From assembly GCF_006716815.1 (NCBI RefSeq), contig NZ_VFPS01000001.1, positions 1-64,000 on the forward strand: DNA of 64,000 nucleotides, read 5' to 3'. A program made the position numbers and the translations under genes. Positions within the stretch are counted from its first letter, which is position 1; each line of letters opens with the position of its first letter. The notes beneath the pieces are model-generated. The model worked only from the letters and a program-made list of their open reading frames with translations, was not told the DNA's origin and did no database searches. This document shows positions 46,647 through 55,678 of the stretch, one piece after another. The stretch comes from Microbacterium lacticum. Its GTDB lineage: Bacteria; Actinomycetota; Actinomycetes; Actinomycetales; Microbacteriaceae.

Positions 46647-47390
46647 ATGAACGATTTCGCGTCGACCCCCGAACTGATCCTGCTGCCGGCCGTGGATGTC
46701 GCCGGCGGCAAGGCCGTCCGCCTCACGCAGGGCGAGGCCGGCTCCGAGACGAGCTACGGCGACCCCGTCGACGCGGCCGCCGCCTGGGCACGCGACGGCG
46801 CGCAGTGGATCCACCTCGTCGACCTCGACGCCGCGTTCGGCCGAGGCAACAACACCGCCGTCATCCGCCGTGTCATCAAGCAGCTGCGCGGCGTGCAGGT
46901 GGAGCTGTCCGGAGGCATCCGCGACGACGCCACCCTCGAGGCCGCGCTCGAATCCGGCGCGACGCGCATCAACCTCGGCACCGCCGCGCTCGAGAACCCC
47001 GAGTGGGCCGCCGACGTGATCGGGCGGTACGGCGAGGCGATCGCGGTCGGACTCGACGTCCGCGGCACGACGCTCGCCGCGCGCGGCTGGACGCGCGAGG
47101 GCGGCGACCTGTGGCACGTGCTCGAGCGCCTCGAAGACGCCGGCTGCCGCCGCTACGTCGTCACCGACGTCACGAAGGACGGCACCCTGCAGGGCCCGAA
47201 CCTCGATCTCCTGCGCGCCGTCACGGCGCGCACCACGCGGCCCGTCGTCGCCTCCGGTGGCATCTCGACCCTCGACGACATCGCGGCGCTGCGCGAACTC
47301 GTGCCGCTCGGGGTCGAGGGCGCCATCGTGGGCAAGGCCCTCTACGCGGGGGCGTTCACGCTGGCCGAGGCGCTGGATGTCGCAGGCTGA
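46647..47390 (+). CDS. hisA: ProFAR/PRA isomerase PriA (HisA)
   Basis: TIM-barrel isomerase of histidine synthesis. In many actinobacteria it also acts in tryptophan synthesis as phosphoribosylanthranilate isomerase (PriA). 247 residues. [15 protein letters not shown] with catalytic Asp, [27 protein letters not shown] with the second Asp, and [14 protein letters not shown] 46647 follows GGAG; an in-frame GTG at 46590 is an alternative. Dual function is inferred from lineage. Confidence 0.93.
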   Translation: MNDFASTPELILLPAVDVAGGKAVRLTQGEAGSETSYGDPVDAAAAWARDGAQWIHLVDLDAAFGRGNNTAVIRRVIKQLRGVQVELSGGIRDDATLEAALESGATRINLGTAALENPEWAADVIGRYGEAIAVGLDVRGTTLAARGWTREGGDLWHVLERLEDAGCRRYVVTDVTKDGTLQGPNLDLLRAVTARTTRPVVASGGISTLDDIAALRELVPLGVEGAIVGKALYAGAFTLAEALDVAG

Positions 47391-48129
47391 CAGCGCCGGC
47401 GTCCCGTGGGAGGGGCGCAGCTTCGAGTCCAATCCGCACGCGGGTGACGACGGGTCGGCGGATGCCGCGCTGCTCGCCGCCCTCGAAGCGTTCCACGCGG
47501 GATCGGGCGACGCCGTTGCGATCGTCGACGCCTACCGCGACGCGCGCCTGCTGATCCCGCTCGTCGCCGAGGCCGGCGACGTCGGCATCGCGCCGTCGGG
47601 TCACACCGTCGACAAGACGCAGGAGCTGTCGATCGTCACGGTTGCCGCCCCCGACGGCCGCCGCGTGCTGCCGGTGTTCACCTCGGTCGCCTCTCTTGCG
47701 CGGTGGGATGCGAAGGCGCGCCCCGTGCCTGTGGAGGGTGTGCGCACCGCGCTGTCGGCAGCGGCCGACGACAGCGACCTCATCGTGATCGACCCGGGCT
47801 CGGACACCGAGTTCGTCCTCCGCCGCCCCGCCGTGTGGGCGATCGGCCAGGGTCAGCCCTGGGAGCCGGCGTTCCGCTCGCCCGAGGTCTACGCGGGCTT
47901 GCAGCAGAGCGTCGCGAGCGAGATGGGCGTCATCGATCTTACGGTCGCCGACGGCGATCCCACCGGGCGCCTGCGCGGCCCCGAGCTGATCGTCGGGCTG
48001 CACCTGGTCGACGGTCTCGAGAAGCCCGCGCTCGATGCGATCCTGCAGCGGCTCGCCGCGCGCTGGGCGACCGACGACCGCGTCGCCGTGCTCGTCGACT
48101 CGCTGACGGTCAAGCTCCTCCGCGGCTGA
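47377..48129 (+). CDS. SseB family protein
   Basis: A 250-residue protein with an SseB N-terminal domain ([14 protein letters not shown] ... [24 protein letters not shown] ... [19 protein letters not shown]) and a less conserved C-terminal half. Function unknown outside its namesake. ATG 47377 overlaps the hisA end by 14 nt, so it belongs to the his operon. It commonly occupies this position between priA and infC in actinobacteria. Confidence 0.82.
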   Translation: MSQADSAGVPWEGRSFESNPHAGDDGSADAALLAALEAFHAGSGDAVAIVDAYRDARLLIPLVAEAGDVGIAPSGHTVDKTQELSIVTVAAPDGRRVLPVFTSVASLARWDAKARPVPVEGVRTALSAAADDSDLIVIDPGSDTEFVLRRPAVWAIGQGQPWEPAFRSPEVYAGLQQSVASEMGVIDLTVADGDPTGRLRGPELIVGLHLVDGLEKPALDAILQRLAARWATDDRVAVLVDSLTVKLLRG

Positions 48130-48159
48130 GCCTTCCCGGCTGAGTCTCCGCGGCTGGGG

Positions 48160-48567
48160 TCAGGTGACCGGGCCGGTCCACTTCTCGCCCGGGCCCTTGC
48201 CGATCGGGTCGGGGATGACGGATGCCTCGCGGAACGCGAGCTGCACCGAGCGCAGGCCGTCACGCAGCGACCGTGCGTGCATGTCGCTGATCTCGGGGGC
48301 GCCGGCGGTGATGAGCCCGGCGAGGGCGTTGATGAGCTTGCGCGCCTCGTCGAGGTCGGTCTGCGTCTCGGGGTCATCGGCGAGGCCGGTCTTGACCGCG
48401 GCGGCGCTCATCAGGTGCACGGCGGCGGTCGTGATGACCTCGACGGCGGGGACGTCGGCGATGTCGCGCGAGGCCGCCGCGGCGGCCCGCTCCTGCTCCT
48501 CCCAGCGGGCGAGCCGCTCGCTGTCCGCGTCGTGGGAATGGTCGGGGGAGGGGGCGTTGGTCGTCAC
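48160..48567 (-). CDS. DUF1844 protein
   Basis: A 135-residue protein whose C-terminal part matches DUF1844: [42 protein letters not shown]. The N-terminus is acidic and charged. Function unknown; it is regularly found beside infC. GTG 48567 is preferred over the open ATG at 48597, which would overlap the infC promoter. Confidence 0.8.
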   Translation of the reverse strand: MTTNAPSPDHSHDADSERLARWEEQERAAAAASRDIADVPAVEVITTAAVHLMSAAAVKTGLADDPETQTDLDEARKLINALAGLITAGAPEISDMHARSLRDGLRSVQLAFREASVIPDPIGKGPGEKWTGPVT

Positions 48568-48581
48568 GGTTCGCTTTCTGC

Positions 48582-48851
48582 TAAACTGAGCGCGCACCGG
48601 AGTGTTCTGCTCCGGATCGAAAGTGGATCACATCCCACCCGCGCTTGCCGCTCCAGGCTACCGGGTCCCGCACTCCGCCCGGCCCGCCAGCGACATCGGC
48701 ACCGGGTAGCCACGCGAGTGGAGCCCCTCACCGGGCCAGGGTGCAGAACTTCCCGCCGTCGTTCGCGTCGCGCCGGGTGGGCGTGAGACTCTTCCGCCCG
48801 CGAGACTTCCGTCACGCGGTGGCATCCACCCGTACGACAGAGGAGTTCCGC
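48582..48851 (+). promoter_or_regulatory. infC promoter and about 255-nt leader
   Basis: TAAACT (48582-48587) is the likely -10. The leader to 48851 has no convincing ORF and many GC-rich complementary stretches (for example CTACCGGGTCCCG with CACCGGGTAGC at about 48657-48710). IF3 operons often carry autoregulatory leaders for IF3 or L20; no specific structure could be assigned by eye. Confidence 0.5.
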
Positions 48852-49499
48852 ATCAGCGATCCCCGCACGAATGACCGCATCCGCGTCCCCGAGGTCCGCC
48901 TCGTCGGCCCCGCGGGTGAGCAGGTCGGCGTCGTCCGCATCGAGGTGGCCCTCCGCCTCGCGCAGGAAGCAGATCTCGACCTGGTCGAGGTCGCCCCGAA
49001 CTCGAAGCCCCCCGTGGTGAAGATCATGGACTTCGGCAAGTTCAAGTACGAGACGGCGCAGAAGGCCAAAGAGGCCCGTCGCAACCAGGCGAACACCGTG
49101 CTCAAAGAGGTCCGCTTCCGCCTGAAGATCGAAGCGCACGACTACACGACCAAGCTCAAGCGCGCCGAAGGCTTCCTGCAGGCCGGCGACAAGGTCAAGG
49201 CGATGATCCTCTTCCGCGGTCGCGAGCAGTCGCGTCCCGAGCAGGGCGTGCGTCTGCTGCGCAAGTTCGCCGAAGACGTCGCCGAGTACGGCACCGTGGA
49301 GTCCAACCCCACGATCGACGGCCGCAACATGGTCATGGTGGTCGCACCCCACAAGAACAAGTCCGAGGTCAAGACCGAGCAGAACGCGCAGCGCGATGCC
49401 AAGAAGGAGGCGGCACGCCAGGCGCGCTCCGGCTCCCCGGTCTCCGACGACGCAGCGGCGCCCGCCGCCGACCCCGCACCGTCCGCCGCCGCGGAGTAA
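48852..49499 (+). CDS. infC: Translation initiation factor IF-3
   Basis: 215 residues. Homology begins at [19 protein letters not shown]. The only start that fits is ATC 48852, 6-7 nt after GAGGAG. This is the hallmark non-canonical infC start that lets IF3 discriminate against its own mRNA. N-domain, linker [20 protein letters not shown], then C-domain [33 protein letters not shown]. The C-terminal tail is Ala/Pro-rich. rpmI and rplT follow, the standard operon. Confidence 0.95.
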   Translation: MSDPRTNDRIRVPEVRLVGPAGEQVGVVRIEVALRLAQEADLDLVEVAPNSKPPVVKIMDFGKFKYETAQKAKEARRNQANTVLKEVRFRLKIEAHDYTTKLKRAEGFLQAGDKVKAMILFRGREQSRPEQGVRLLRKFAEDVAEYGTVESNPTIDGRNMVMVVAPHKNKSEVKTEQNAQRDAKKEAARQARSGSPVSDDAAAPAADPAPSAAAE

Positions 49500-49549
49500 C
49501 GCGGCCCACAGACTCCCGCTCGCCGGGAACCACAACGAAGGATAGAGAT

Positions 49550-49744
49550 ATGCCGAAGCAGAAGACCCACTCGGGTGCCAAGAAGCGCTTCAAGGTCACC
49601 GGGAGCGGAAAGATCATGAAGCAGCAGGCGAACCTCCGCCACAACCTGGAGGGCAAGTCGACCCGTCGCACCCGTCGCCTCGACCAGGAGCAGGTCCTGG
49701 CCCCCGGTGACGCCAAGGTCGCCAAGAAGCTCCTCGGCCTCTGA
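49550..49744 (+). CDS. rpmI: 50S ribosomal protein bL35
   Basis: A 64-residue ribosomal protein with the conserved [21 protein letters not shown] start and basic remainder. ATG 49550 follows GAAGGATAGA. In operon between infC and rplT. Confidence 0.97.
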   Translation: MPKQKTHSGAKKRFKVTGSGKIMKQQANLRHNLEGKSTRRTRRLDQEQVLAPGDAKVAKKLLGL

Positions 49745-49773
49745 GCCGCGTCGCACGTTAGGAAGAACAAGAA

Positions 49774-50154
49774 ATGGCTAGAGTCAAGCGGGCCGTCAAC
49801 GCCCACAAGAAGCGTCGCGTCATCCTCGAGCGCGCCTCCGGTTACCGCGGACAGCGTTCGCGCCTGTACCGCAAGGCGAAGGAGCAGGTCACCCACTCGC
49901 TCGTCTACGCGTACCGCGACCGTCGCAAGCGCAAGGGCGACTTCCGTCGACTGTGGATCCAGCGCATCAACGCCGCTGCCCGCCAGAACGGCATCACGTA
50001 CAACCGCTTCATCCAGGGTCTCGGCCTCGCCGGTGTGCAGGTCGACCGTCGCATGCTCGCCGAGCTCGCGGTGAACGAGCCGAAGACGTTCGCGTCGCTC
50101 GTCGCGACCGCCAAGAGCGCGCTGCCCGCCGACGTGAACGCCCCCAAGGCCTGA
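49774..50154 (+). CDS. rplT: 50S ribosomal protein bL20
   Basis: A 126-residue ribosomal protein: [18 protein letters not shown] and [27 protein letters not shown] are universal. It may autoregulate via the infC leader, as L20 does in other bacteria (inference). An intrinsic terminator follows. Confidence 0.97.
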   Translation: MARVKRAVNAHKKRRVILERASGYRGQRSRLYRKAKEQVTHSLVYAYRDRRKRKGDFRRLWIQRINAAARQNGITYNRFIQGLGLAGVQVDRRMLAELAVNEPKTFASLVATAKSALPADVNAPKA

Positions 50155-50175
50155 GCGTCCCGCGCAACCCGCAGA

Positions 50176-50207
50176 AAAGGGTGTCCTCCTTCGGGAGGGC
50201 ACCCTTT
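50176..50207 (+). terminator. Terminator of the infC-rpmI-rplT operon
   Basis: A 14-bp stem (AAAGGGTGTCCTCC pairing with GGAGGGCACCCTTT, one G-T pair) closed by a TTCG tetraloop. Confidence 0.85.
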
Positions 50208-50228
50208 CGCGTTCTCTAGGATGAGACC

Positions 50229-51029
50229 GTGCTCGATAACCCCCGTTCTCCCCGCGTGCGCGCGGTCGCGAAACTGACGAAGCGCAGCGCCCGCCAGGAG
50301 ACCGGGCTGTTCCTGCTCGAGGGCCCGCAGGCGGCGCGCGAGGCGCTCGCCTACCGGCCCGACACGGTCATCGAGGTGTACGCGACGCCGACCGCGATGG
50401 AGCGGCACCCCGACGTGCGCGACGCGGTGCGCGAGGCGGGGCTCGAGGTCGAGTACACGACCGAGGCGGCGCTGGATGCCATGGCCGACACCGTCACGCC
50501 GCAGGGCATCGTCGCCGTCGCGCGCCAGTCGCCGTCGTCGCTGAAGGACGTCTTCGCCGCGGAGCCGCGCCTGATCGCGATCTGCGAGGAGGTGCGCGAC
50601 CCCGGCAACCTCGGCACGATCATCCGCGCCGCCGATGCCGCCGGCGCCGACGCGGTCGTGCTCACCGGTCGCACGGTCGACCCGTACAACCCGAAGGTCG
50701 TGCGCGCCACGACCGGATCGCTGTTCCACGTGCCGGTCGTCGTCGGCGTCGAACTCGCCCCGGTGGTCGAGCGCGCGCACAGCGCGGGTATGCGCGTGAT
50801 CGCCGCCGATGTGGGCGGCGACGACTTCCTCGCGCGGCGGTCGATGTTGGCCGAGCCCATTGCATGGCTGTTCGGGAATGAAGCGCGCGGACTCGAGGAC
50901 GAGGCCCTCGCCCAGGCCGACTTCGCCCTGCGGCTGCCCATCTACGGGCGCGCCGAATCGCTCAATCTGGCGACGGCGGCGAGCGTGTGCCTGTACGAGA
51001 CGGCCTTCGCGCAGCGCGCCTCCGACTGA
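50229..51029 (+). CDS. TrmH family (SpoU) rRNA/tRNA 2'-O-methyltransferase
   Basis: SPOUT methyltransferase, 266 residues, with an N-terminal substrate-binding domain and knot motifs: [20 protein letters not shown] (motif 1), [10 protein letters not shown] (motif 2) and [16 protein letters not shown] (motif 3). Probably modifies 23S rRNA; the site is unknown. TAGGAT (50217-50222) ends 6 nt before the GTG start: leaderless. Confidence 0.9.
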   Translation: MLDNPRSPRVRAVAKLTKRSARQETGLFLLEGPQAAREALAYRPDTVIEVYATPTAMERHPDVRDAVREAGLEVEYTTEAALDAMADTVTPQGIVAVARQSPSSLKDVFAAEPRLIAICEEVRDPGNLGTIIRAADAAGADAVVLTGRTVDPYNPKVVRATTGSLFHVPVVVGVELAPVVERAHSAGMRVIAADVGGDDFLARRSMLAEPIAWLFGNEARGLEDEALAQADFALRLPIYGRAESLNLATAASVCLYETAFAQRASD

Positions 51030-51116
51030 CGCGGTGTGTTTCGGCCGGGTCACGACTCGGTCAAGATCCTGTGCATAACGTGAGCTCTGCGGGGGACCTC
51101 TGCCTAGGCTGACCCC

Positions 51117-51905
51117 ATGGCGACCCCGGATCCCGCTCCCGCGACCTCGAACATCACCGTGCGACGCGGCGACCCGCTCGTCGTCGTGACCGACGTCGAG
51201 AAGCATTACGGCGACTTCCATGCGCTGAAAGACATCAACCTCACGGTCAACCGCGGCGAGGTCGTCGTGGTGATCGGTCCGTCGGGGTCCGGCAAGTCGA
51301 CGCTGTGTCGCACGATCAACCGGCTCGAGACGATCACGAGCGGGTCGATCACGATCGACGGCAAGAAGCTGCCGGAGGAGGGCAAGGCCCTCGCGGCTCT
51401 GCGTGCCGACGTCGGCATGGTCTTCCAGTCGTTCAACCTCTTCTCGCACCTCACGATCCTCGAGAACGTGACCCTCGGACCGATGAAGGTCAAAAAGCTC
51501 AAGAAAGCGGATGCCGAGGCGGAGGCCAAGGTGCTCCTCGAGCGTGTCGGGGTGGCGCAGCAGGCATCCAAACTGCCCGCGCAGCTCTCCGGCGGGCAGC
51601 AGCAGCGCGTCGCGATCGCCCGCGCCCTCGCCATGAAGCCCAAGGTCATGCTGTTCGACGAGCCGACGAGCGCCCTCGACCCCGAGATGATCAACGAGGT
51701 GCTCGACGTCATGGTCGGTCTCGCGCAGGACGGGATGACGATGATCGTCGTCACTCACGAGATGGGCTTCGCCCGCAAGGCCGCCGATCGCGTCGTGTTC
51801 ATGGCCGACGGACAGATCGTCGAAGAGGCCGCCCCCGACGACTTCTTCACGAACCCGAAGAGCGACCGGGCGAAGGACTTCCTCTCGAAGCTCATCACCC
51901 ACTGA
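51117..51905 (+). CDS. gluA: Amino-acid ABC transporter ATP-binding protein (GluA-like)
   Basis: ATPase of a polar-amino-acid importer, probably for glutamate. 262 residues. Walker [15 protein letters not shown], signature [35 protein letters not shown] with Walker B, and [22 protein letters not shown]. First gene of gluABCD; TAGGCT (51105-51110) ends 6 nt before the ATG, so it is leaderless. Confidence 0.92.
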   Translation: MATPDPAPATSNITVRRGDPLVVVTDVEKHYGDFHALKDINLTVNRGEVVVVIGPSGSGKSTLCRTINRLETITSGSITIDGKKLPEEGKALAALRADVGMVFQSFNLFSHLTILENVTLGPMKVKKLKKADAEAEAKVLLERVGVAQQASKLPAQLSGGQQQRVAIARALAMKPKVMLFDEPTSALDPEMINEVLDVMVGLAQDGMTMIVVTHEMGFARKAADRVVFMADGQIVEEAAPDDFFTNPKSDRAKDFLSKLITH

Positions 51906-51964
51906 CCCCGCGCCCTGCACCGGCGCGGCCCCCCAAAATGACGACACGCAACCAGGAGGATCAC

Positions 51965-52882
51965 ATGCGCACCACCAGAATCGTCGGCGCCTTCGCCGGC
52001 ATCGCCATCGCCGCCCTCGCCCTGACGGCCTGCAACAGCGGCACGCCGGGCGCCGAGGAGACCTCGACCGGCGACGCCGGCGAGAGCTCGGCGGCCGGCA
52101 ACCCGTGGACGGTCGCGACCGACGTCACGATCGACGGCAGCCCGACGTTCGACCGCATCAAGAGCGCCGGCGTCGTGAAGGTCGGGGTCAAGGAGGACCA
52201 GCCCGGCCTCGGCTACCTCGACCCGACCACGGGAGAGCGCACCGGCTTCGACGTGGACGTCGCCCGCTGGATCGCCGCGTCGCTCGGCTACGACGAGGAC
52301 AAGATCGAGTTCACCGCGATCCCGTCGGCCAACCGCGAGCAGGCCATCGTGAACGGCGACATCGACTACTACGTCGGCACCTACTCGATCACCGACAAGC
52401 GCAAGGAGCAGATCTCCTTCGCCGGCCCGTACTTCGTCACCGGTCAGGGCCTGATGGTCGCCGCCGGCAACGACAAGATCACCGGCAAGGACTCGCTCAC
52501 CGCTGAGGACATCGTCTGCTCGGCGACCGGCTCGACCTCGATCCAGCGGATCAAGGACGAGACCCCCGCGCAGACCAAGGAGTACGACACCTACTCCACC
52601 TGTGTCGAAGACCTGAAGAACGGCCAGGTCGACGCGGTCACGACTGACGAGGCGATCCTCATCGGCTACGCCGCGCAGGCCCCCGACGAGCTGAAGGTCG
52701 TCGGCGACGTGTTCAGCGAGGAGCGCTACGGCGTCGGCATCGCCAAGGGCGATACCGCCTTCCAGGAGTTCATCAACAAGATGTTCACCGACGGCGGCGA
52801 GATCTGGACGGCGATCTTCGATAAGAACCTCGGCGCCTCGGGCGTCAAGGGCACGCAGCCCGAGGTCGACCCGGTCGACTGA
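51965..52882 (+). CDS. gluB: Glutamate/amino-acid-binding lipoprotein (GluB-like)
   Basis: A 305-residue solute-binding lipoprotein. N-terminal signal peptide with lipobox LTAC (acylated Cys about residue 22), a Ser/Gly/Glu linker, then the SBP-3 domain (VVKVGVKEDQPGLGYLDPTTGERTGFDVDVARWIA). Substrate-binding acidic and Arg residues fit a polar amino acid. ATG 51965 follows AGGAGG. A hairpin separates it from gluC. Confidence 0.92.
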   Translation: MRTTRIVGAFAGIAIAALALTACNSGTPGAEETSTGDAGESSAAGNPWTVATDVTIDGSPTFDRIKSAGVVKVGVKEDQPGLGYLDPTTGERTGFDVDVARWIAASLGYDEDKIEFTAIPSANREQAIVNGDIDYYVGTYSITDKRKEQISFAGPYFVTGQGLMVAAGNDKITGKDSLTAEDIVCSATGSTSIQRIKDETPAQTKEYDTYSTCVEDLKNGQVDAVTTDEAILIGYAAQAPDELKVVGDVFSEERYGVGIAKGDTAFQEFINKMFTDGGEIWTAIFDKNLGASGVKGTQPEVDPVD

Positions 52883-52888
52883 TCTCGT

Positions 52889-52922
52889 GCCGGGGGCGCG
52901 CTCGAGGAGCCGCGCCCCCGGC
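52889..52922 (+). terminator. Intercistronic hairpin between gluB and gluC
   Basis: GCCGGGGGCGCG and CGCGCCCCCGGC, perfect 12-bp arms with a 10-nt loop and no T-run. Probably stabilises the gluAB mRNA or partly terminates, so the binding protein is made in excess over the permeases. Confidence 0.65.
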
Positions 52923-52978
52923 ATCCGGTCTCACATCCAACGCGACACGCGCGCACGACGACGCAGGAAGAACCGGGC

Positions 52979-53626
52979 ATGGGAGTCATCACCGATCACC
53001 TGGATCTCTGGGGCCAGGCACTCCAGGGGACGCTCATCCTGTTCTTCGGCGGGGGGCTCATCGCCCTCGTGCTCGGCCTCATCGTCGGGGCGATGCGCGT
53101 GTCGCCGGTGCCCGTGGCGCGCGCCGTGGGCACCGTCTACGTCAGCTGGATCCGCAACACCCCGCTGACGCTGGTGATGTTCTTCTTCGCGTTCTGCGTG
53201 CCGATCCTGCTGCGCGAACGCATCGACCCCATCGTGCTGCCGACGATCGCGCTCGGCGTCTACACCGCGACCTACGTCGCCGAGACGCTCCGTTCGGGCA
53301 TCAACACCGTTCCCGTCGGGCAGGCCGAGGCGGCGCGGGCGCTCGGTCTCACGTTCACCCAGGTCATGACGCTCGTCGTGCTGCCCCAGGCCACGCGTTC
53401 GGTGATCCCGCCGATGATGAGCGTGTTCATCGCGCTGCTGAAGAACACGACCGTCGCCGCCGGGTTCTCCGTGCTGAACCTCGGGTCGATCCGATCGTGG
53501 CTCAGTGAGCAGGGCGAGAACCAGCTCGTCGTGCTCCTGTGGGTGATGCTCATCTTCATCGTGCTGGTGCTGCTGCTGGCGTGGCTGCAACGGGTCTTCG
53601 AGAACAGATGGAGGGTCGCGCGATGA
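52979..53626 (+). CDS. gluC: Amino-acid ABC transporter permease (GluC-like)
   Basis: A 215-residue His/Glu/Gln/Arg-type permease with five membrane segments. The cytoplasmic EAA loop is EAARALGLTFTQVMTLVVLPQA, contacting GluA. ATG 52979 has a weak GGAAG upstream. Stop overlaps gluD (ATGA). Confidence 0.9.
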   Translation: MGVITDHLDLWGQALQGTLILFFGGGLIALVLGLIVGAMRVSPVPVARAVGTVYVSWIRNTPLTLVMFFFAFCVPILLRERIDPIVLPTIALGVYTATYVAETLRSGINTVPVGQAEAARALGLTFTQVMTLVVLPQATRSVIPPMMSVFIALLKNTTVAAGFSVLNLGSIRSWLSEQGENQLVVLLWVMLIFIVLVLLLAWLQRVFENRWRVAR

Positions 53627-54561
53627 GTTCCGTGCTGTACGACGTGCCCGGGCCGAAGGCGATCGCGCGCAACCGCATCCTCGCCGTGATCACGGCGCTC
53701 CTGGTGCTCGCCGGCATCGCCTGGGTGATCTGGCGATTCGCGGTGACGGGGCAGTTCACCGCCAAGAAGTGGGAGCTGTTCACCTACTCCTCGATCTGGG
53801 CCCTCTTCGGCGAGGCCACCCTGAACACGCTCGCCGCGTTCGCCGCGGCCGCGGTGGGCGCCCTCGTGCTCGGCTTCCTGCTCGCGCTCGGACGACTCTC
53901 CGACCACGCCTGGGTCCGGGTGCCGGTCGGCTGGATCATCGAGATCCTCCGCGCCATCCCGGTGCTGATCTTCATGATGCTGCTCTACTACGGGCTGCCC
54001 GTCGTCGGCATCAAGATGCAGCCGTACTGGGCGGTCGTCATCGCCCTCGTCGCCTACAACGGCTCGGTGCTCGCCGAGGTGATCCGCGCCGGCGTCGAGT
54101 CGCTGCCGCGCGGTCAGAGCGAGGCGGGATACGCGATCGGGCTCCGCAAGTCGGGCGTCATGGCGTTCGTCCTGCTGCCGCAGGCGATCCGGGCGATGAT
54201 GCCGGTCATCGTCGCGCAGCTCGTCGTGACGCTGAAGGACACCGCGCTCGGCTTCATCATCACTTACCACGAGCTGCTCTACCTCGTGAAGCTGCTCGGC
54301 TCGAACGCCGTGTACGGCTCGCCCCTCATCCCCGCGGCGATCGTCGGCGGCTCGATCTACGTCGCCCTGTGCCTCGCGCTGTCGTACATCGCCCGCCTGC
54401 TCGAGAAGCGCCTGAAGCGGCAGGACAGCGCGCTGACACCCGTCGACCCGATGCACCACCCGGTCGGCGACGTCACCGACACGCAGCTCATCGGACTGCA
54501 GAACGTGCCCGACGGGGGATCCGGCGCCGAGGGCGGCGGATTCGGGCGCCGGCCGCGCTGA
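53623..54561 (+). CDS. gluD: Amino-acid ABC transporter permease (GluD-like)
   Basis: A 312-residue second permease subunit with a longer N-terminus and the EAA loop QSEAGYAIGLRKSGVMAFVLLPQAIRAMMP. The C-terminal 45 residues are hydrophilic, Gly-rich and probably cytoplasmic. It pairs with GluC to form the channel. ATG 53623 overlaps the gluC stop. Confidence 0.9.
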   Translation: MSSVLYDVPGPKAIARNRILAVITALLVLAGIAWVIWRFAVTGQFTAKKWELFTYSSIWALFGEATLNTLAAFAAAAVGALVLGFLLALGRLSDHAWVRVPVGWIIEILRAIPVLIFMMLLYYGLPVVGIKMQPYWAVVIALVAYNGSVLAEVIRAGVESLPRGQSEAGYAIGLRKSGVMAFVLLPQAIRAMMPVIVAQLVVTLKDTALGFIITYHELLYLVKLLGSNAVYGSPLIPAAIVGGSIYVALCLALSYIARLLEKRLKRQDSALTPVDPMHHPVGDVTDTQLIGLQNVPDGGSGAEGGGFGRRPR

Positions 54562-54637
54562 GCAGCGCCGAGCGGGAGCCGAGCCGCCGCCGGTCGGGGA
54601 GCGTGCGGCACCGGGCCCGCCGGTAGACTCGGCTCTT

Positions 54638-55678
54638 GTGTCTGACGAGCCCACGATCACCCAGGAATCGGTGGATGCTGCCGCCGACGACGCCCTCGCG
54701 GCGATCGCCGCAGCGACGAGCACCGCAGAGCTGAAAGCCGCCCGCGCGGCGCACACCGGCGAGGCATCCGCCCTCGCCCGGCTGAACGCGCAGCTGCGCA
54801 ACGTGCCGAACGATCAGAAGGCCGCCCTCGGCAAGCTCGTGGGGCAGGCGCGCGGACGCGTCGGACAGGCGCTGGCCGCGCGCGAGGAGGCGCTCGCCGA
54901 GGCCGAGGCCGCCGCCCAGCTCGAGGCAGAGCGGATCGACATCACGGCCGTCGCGCCGCGGGCGCGGGTGGGTGCGCGGCATCCCGTCTCGCTGCTGCAG
55001 GAGGAGATCGCCGACCTGTTCGTCGGCATGGGCTGGGAGATCGCCGAAGGTCCCGAGCTCGAGCACGAGTGGTTCAACTTCGACGCCCTGAACTTCGACC
55101 TCGACCACCCGGCACGTCAGATGCAGGACACGTTCTTCGTCGACCCGGTCGAGCGTCACCTGGTGCTGCGCACCCACACGAGCCCCGTGCAGGTGCGGTC
55201 GATGCTCGAGCGCGAGGTGCCGATCTACGTGCTGTGCCCGGGACGGGTCTACCGCACCGACGAGTTCGACGCGACGCACCTGCCCGCCTTCGTGCAGTTC
55301 GAGGGACTCGTCGTCGACAAGGGCATCTCGATGGCGAACCTCAAGGGCACGCTCGACCACGTCGCGCGCCAGCTGTTCGGACCCGAGGCGAAGACCCGCT
55401 TCCGCACCAACTACTTCCCGTTCACCGAGCCGTCGGCCGAGCTCGACCTGTGGCATCCGACGTTCAAGGGCGGCGCCCGCTGGATCGAGTGGGGCGGCTG
55501 CGGCATGGTGAACCCCAACGTGCTGCGCGCGGCCGGGATCGACCCCGAGGTCTACTCGGGCTTCGCGTTCGGGATGGGAGTCGAGCGGGCGCTGATGTTC
55601 CGCTCCGACGTGCAGGACATGCGCGACATGGCCGAGGGCGATGTGCGCTTCAGTGAGCAGTTCGGAATGGTGGTCTGA
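54638..55678 (+). CDS. pheS: Phenylalanine--tRNA ligase alpha subunit
   Basis: Class-II catalytic subunit, 346 residues. The N-terminal coiled coil (about residues 10-90) binds tRNA. Motif 1 lies around HPVSLLQEEIADLFVGMGWEI; motif 2 is VLCPGRVYRTDEFDATHLPAFVQFEGLVVD; motif 3 is YSGFAFGMGVERALMFR. TAGACT (54624-54629) ends 8 nt before GTG 54638. Stop overlaps the pheT start. Confidence 0.96.
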   Translation: MSDEPTITQESVDAAADDALAAIAAATSTAELKAARAAHTGEASALARLNAQLRNVPNDQKAALGKLVGQARGRVGQALAAREEALAEAEAAAQLEAERIDITAVAPRARVGARHPVSLLQEEIADLFVGMGWEIAEGPELEHEWFNFDALNFDLDHPARQMQDTFFVDPVERHLVLRTHTSPVQVRSMLEREVPIYVLCPGRVYRTDEFDATHLPAFVQFEGLVVDKGISMANLKGTLDHVARQLFGPEAKTRFRTNYFPFTEPSAELDLWHPTFKGGARWIEWGGCGMVNPNVLRAAGIDPEVYSGFAFGMGVERALMFRSDVQDMRDMAEGDVRFSEQFGMVV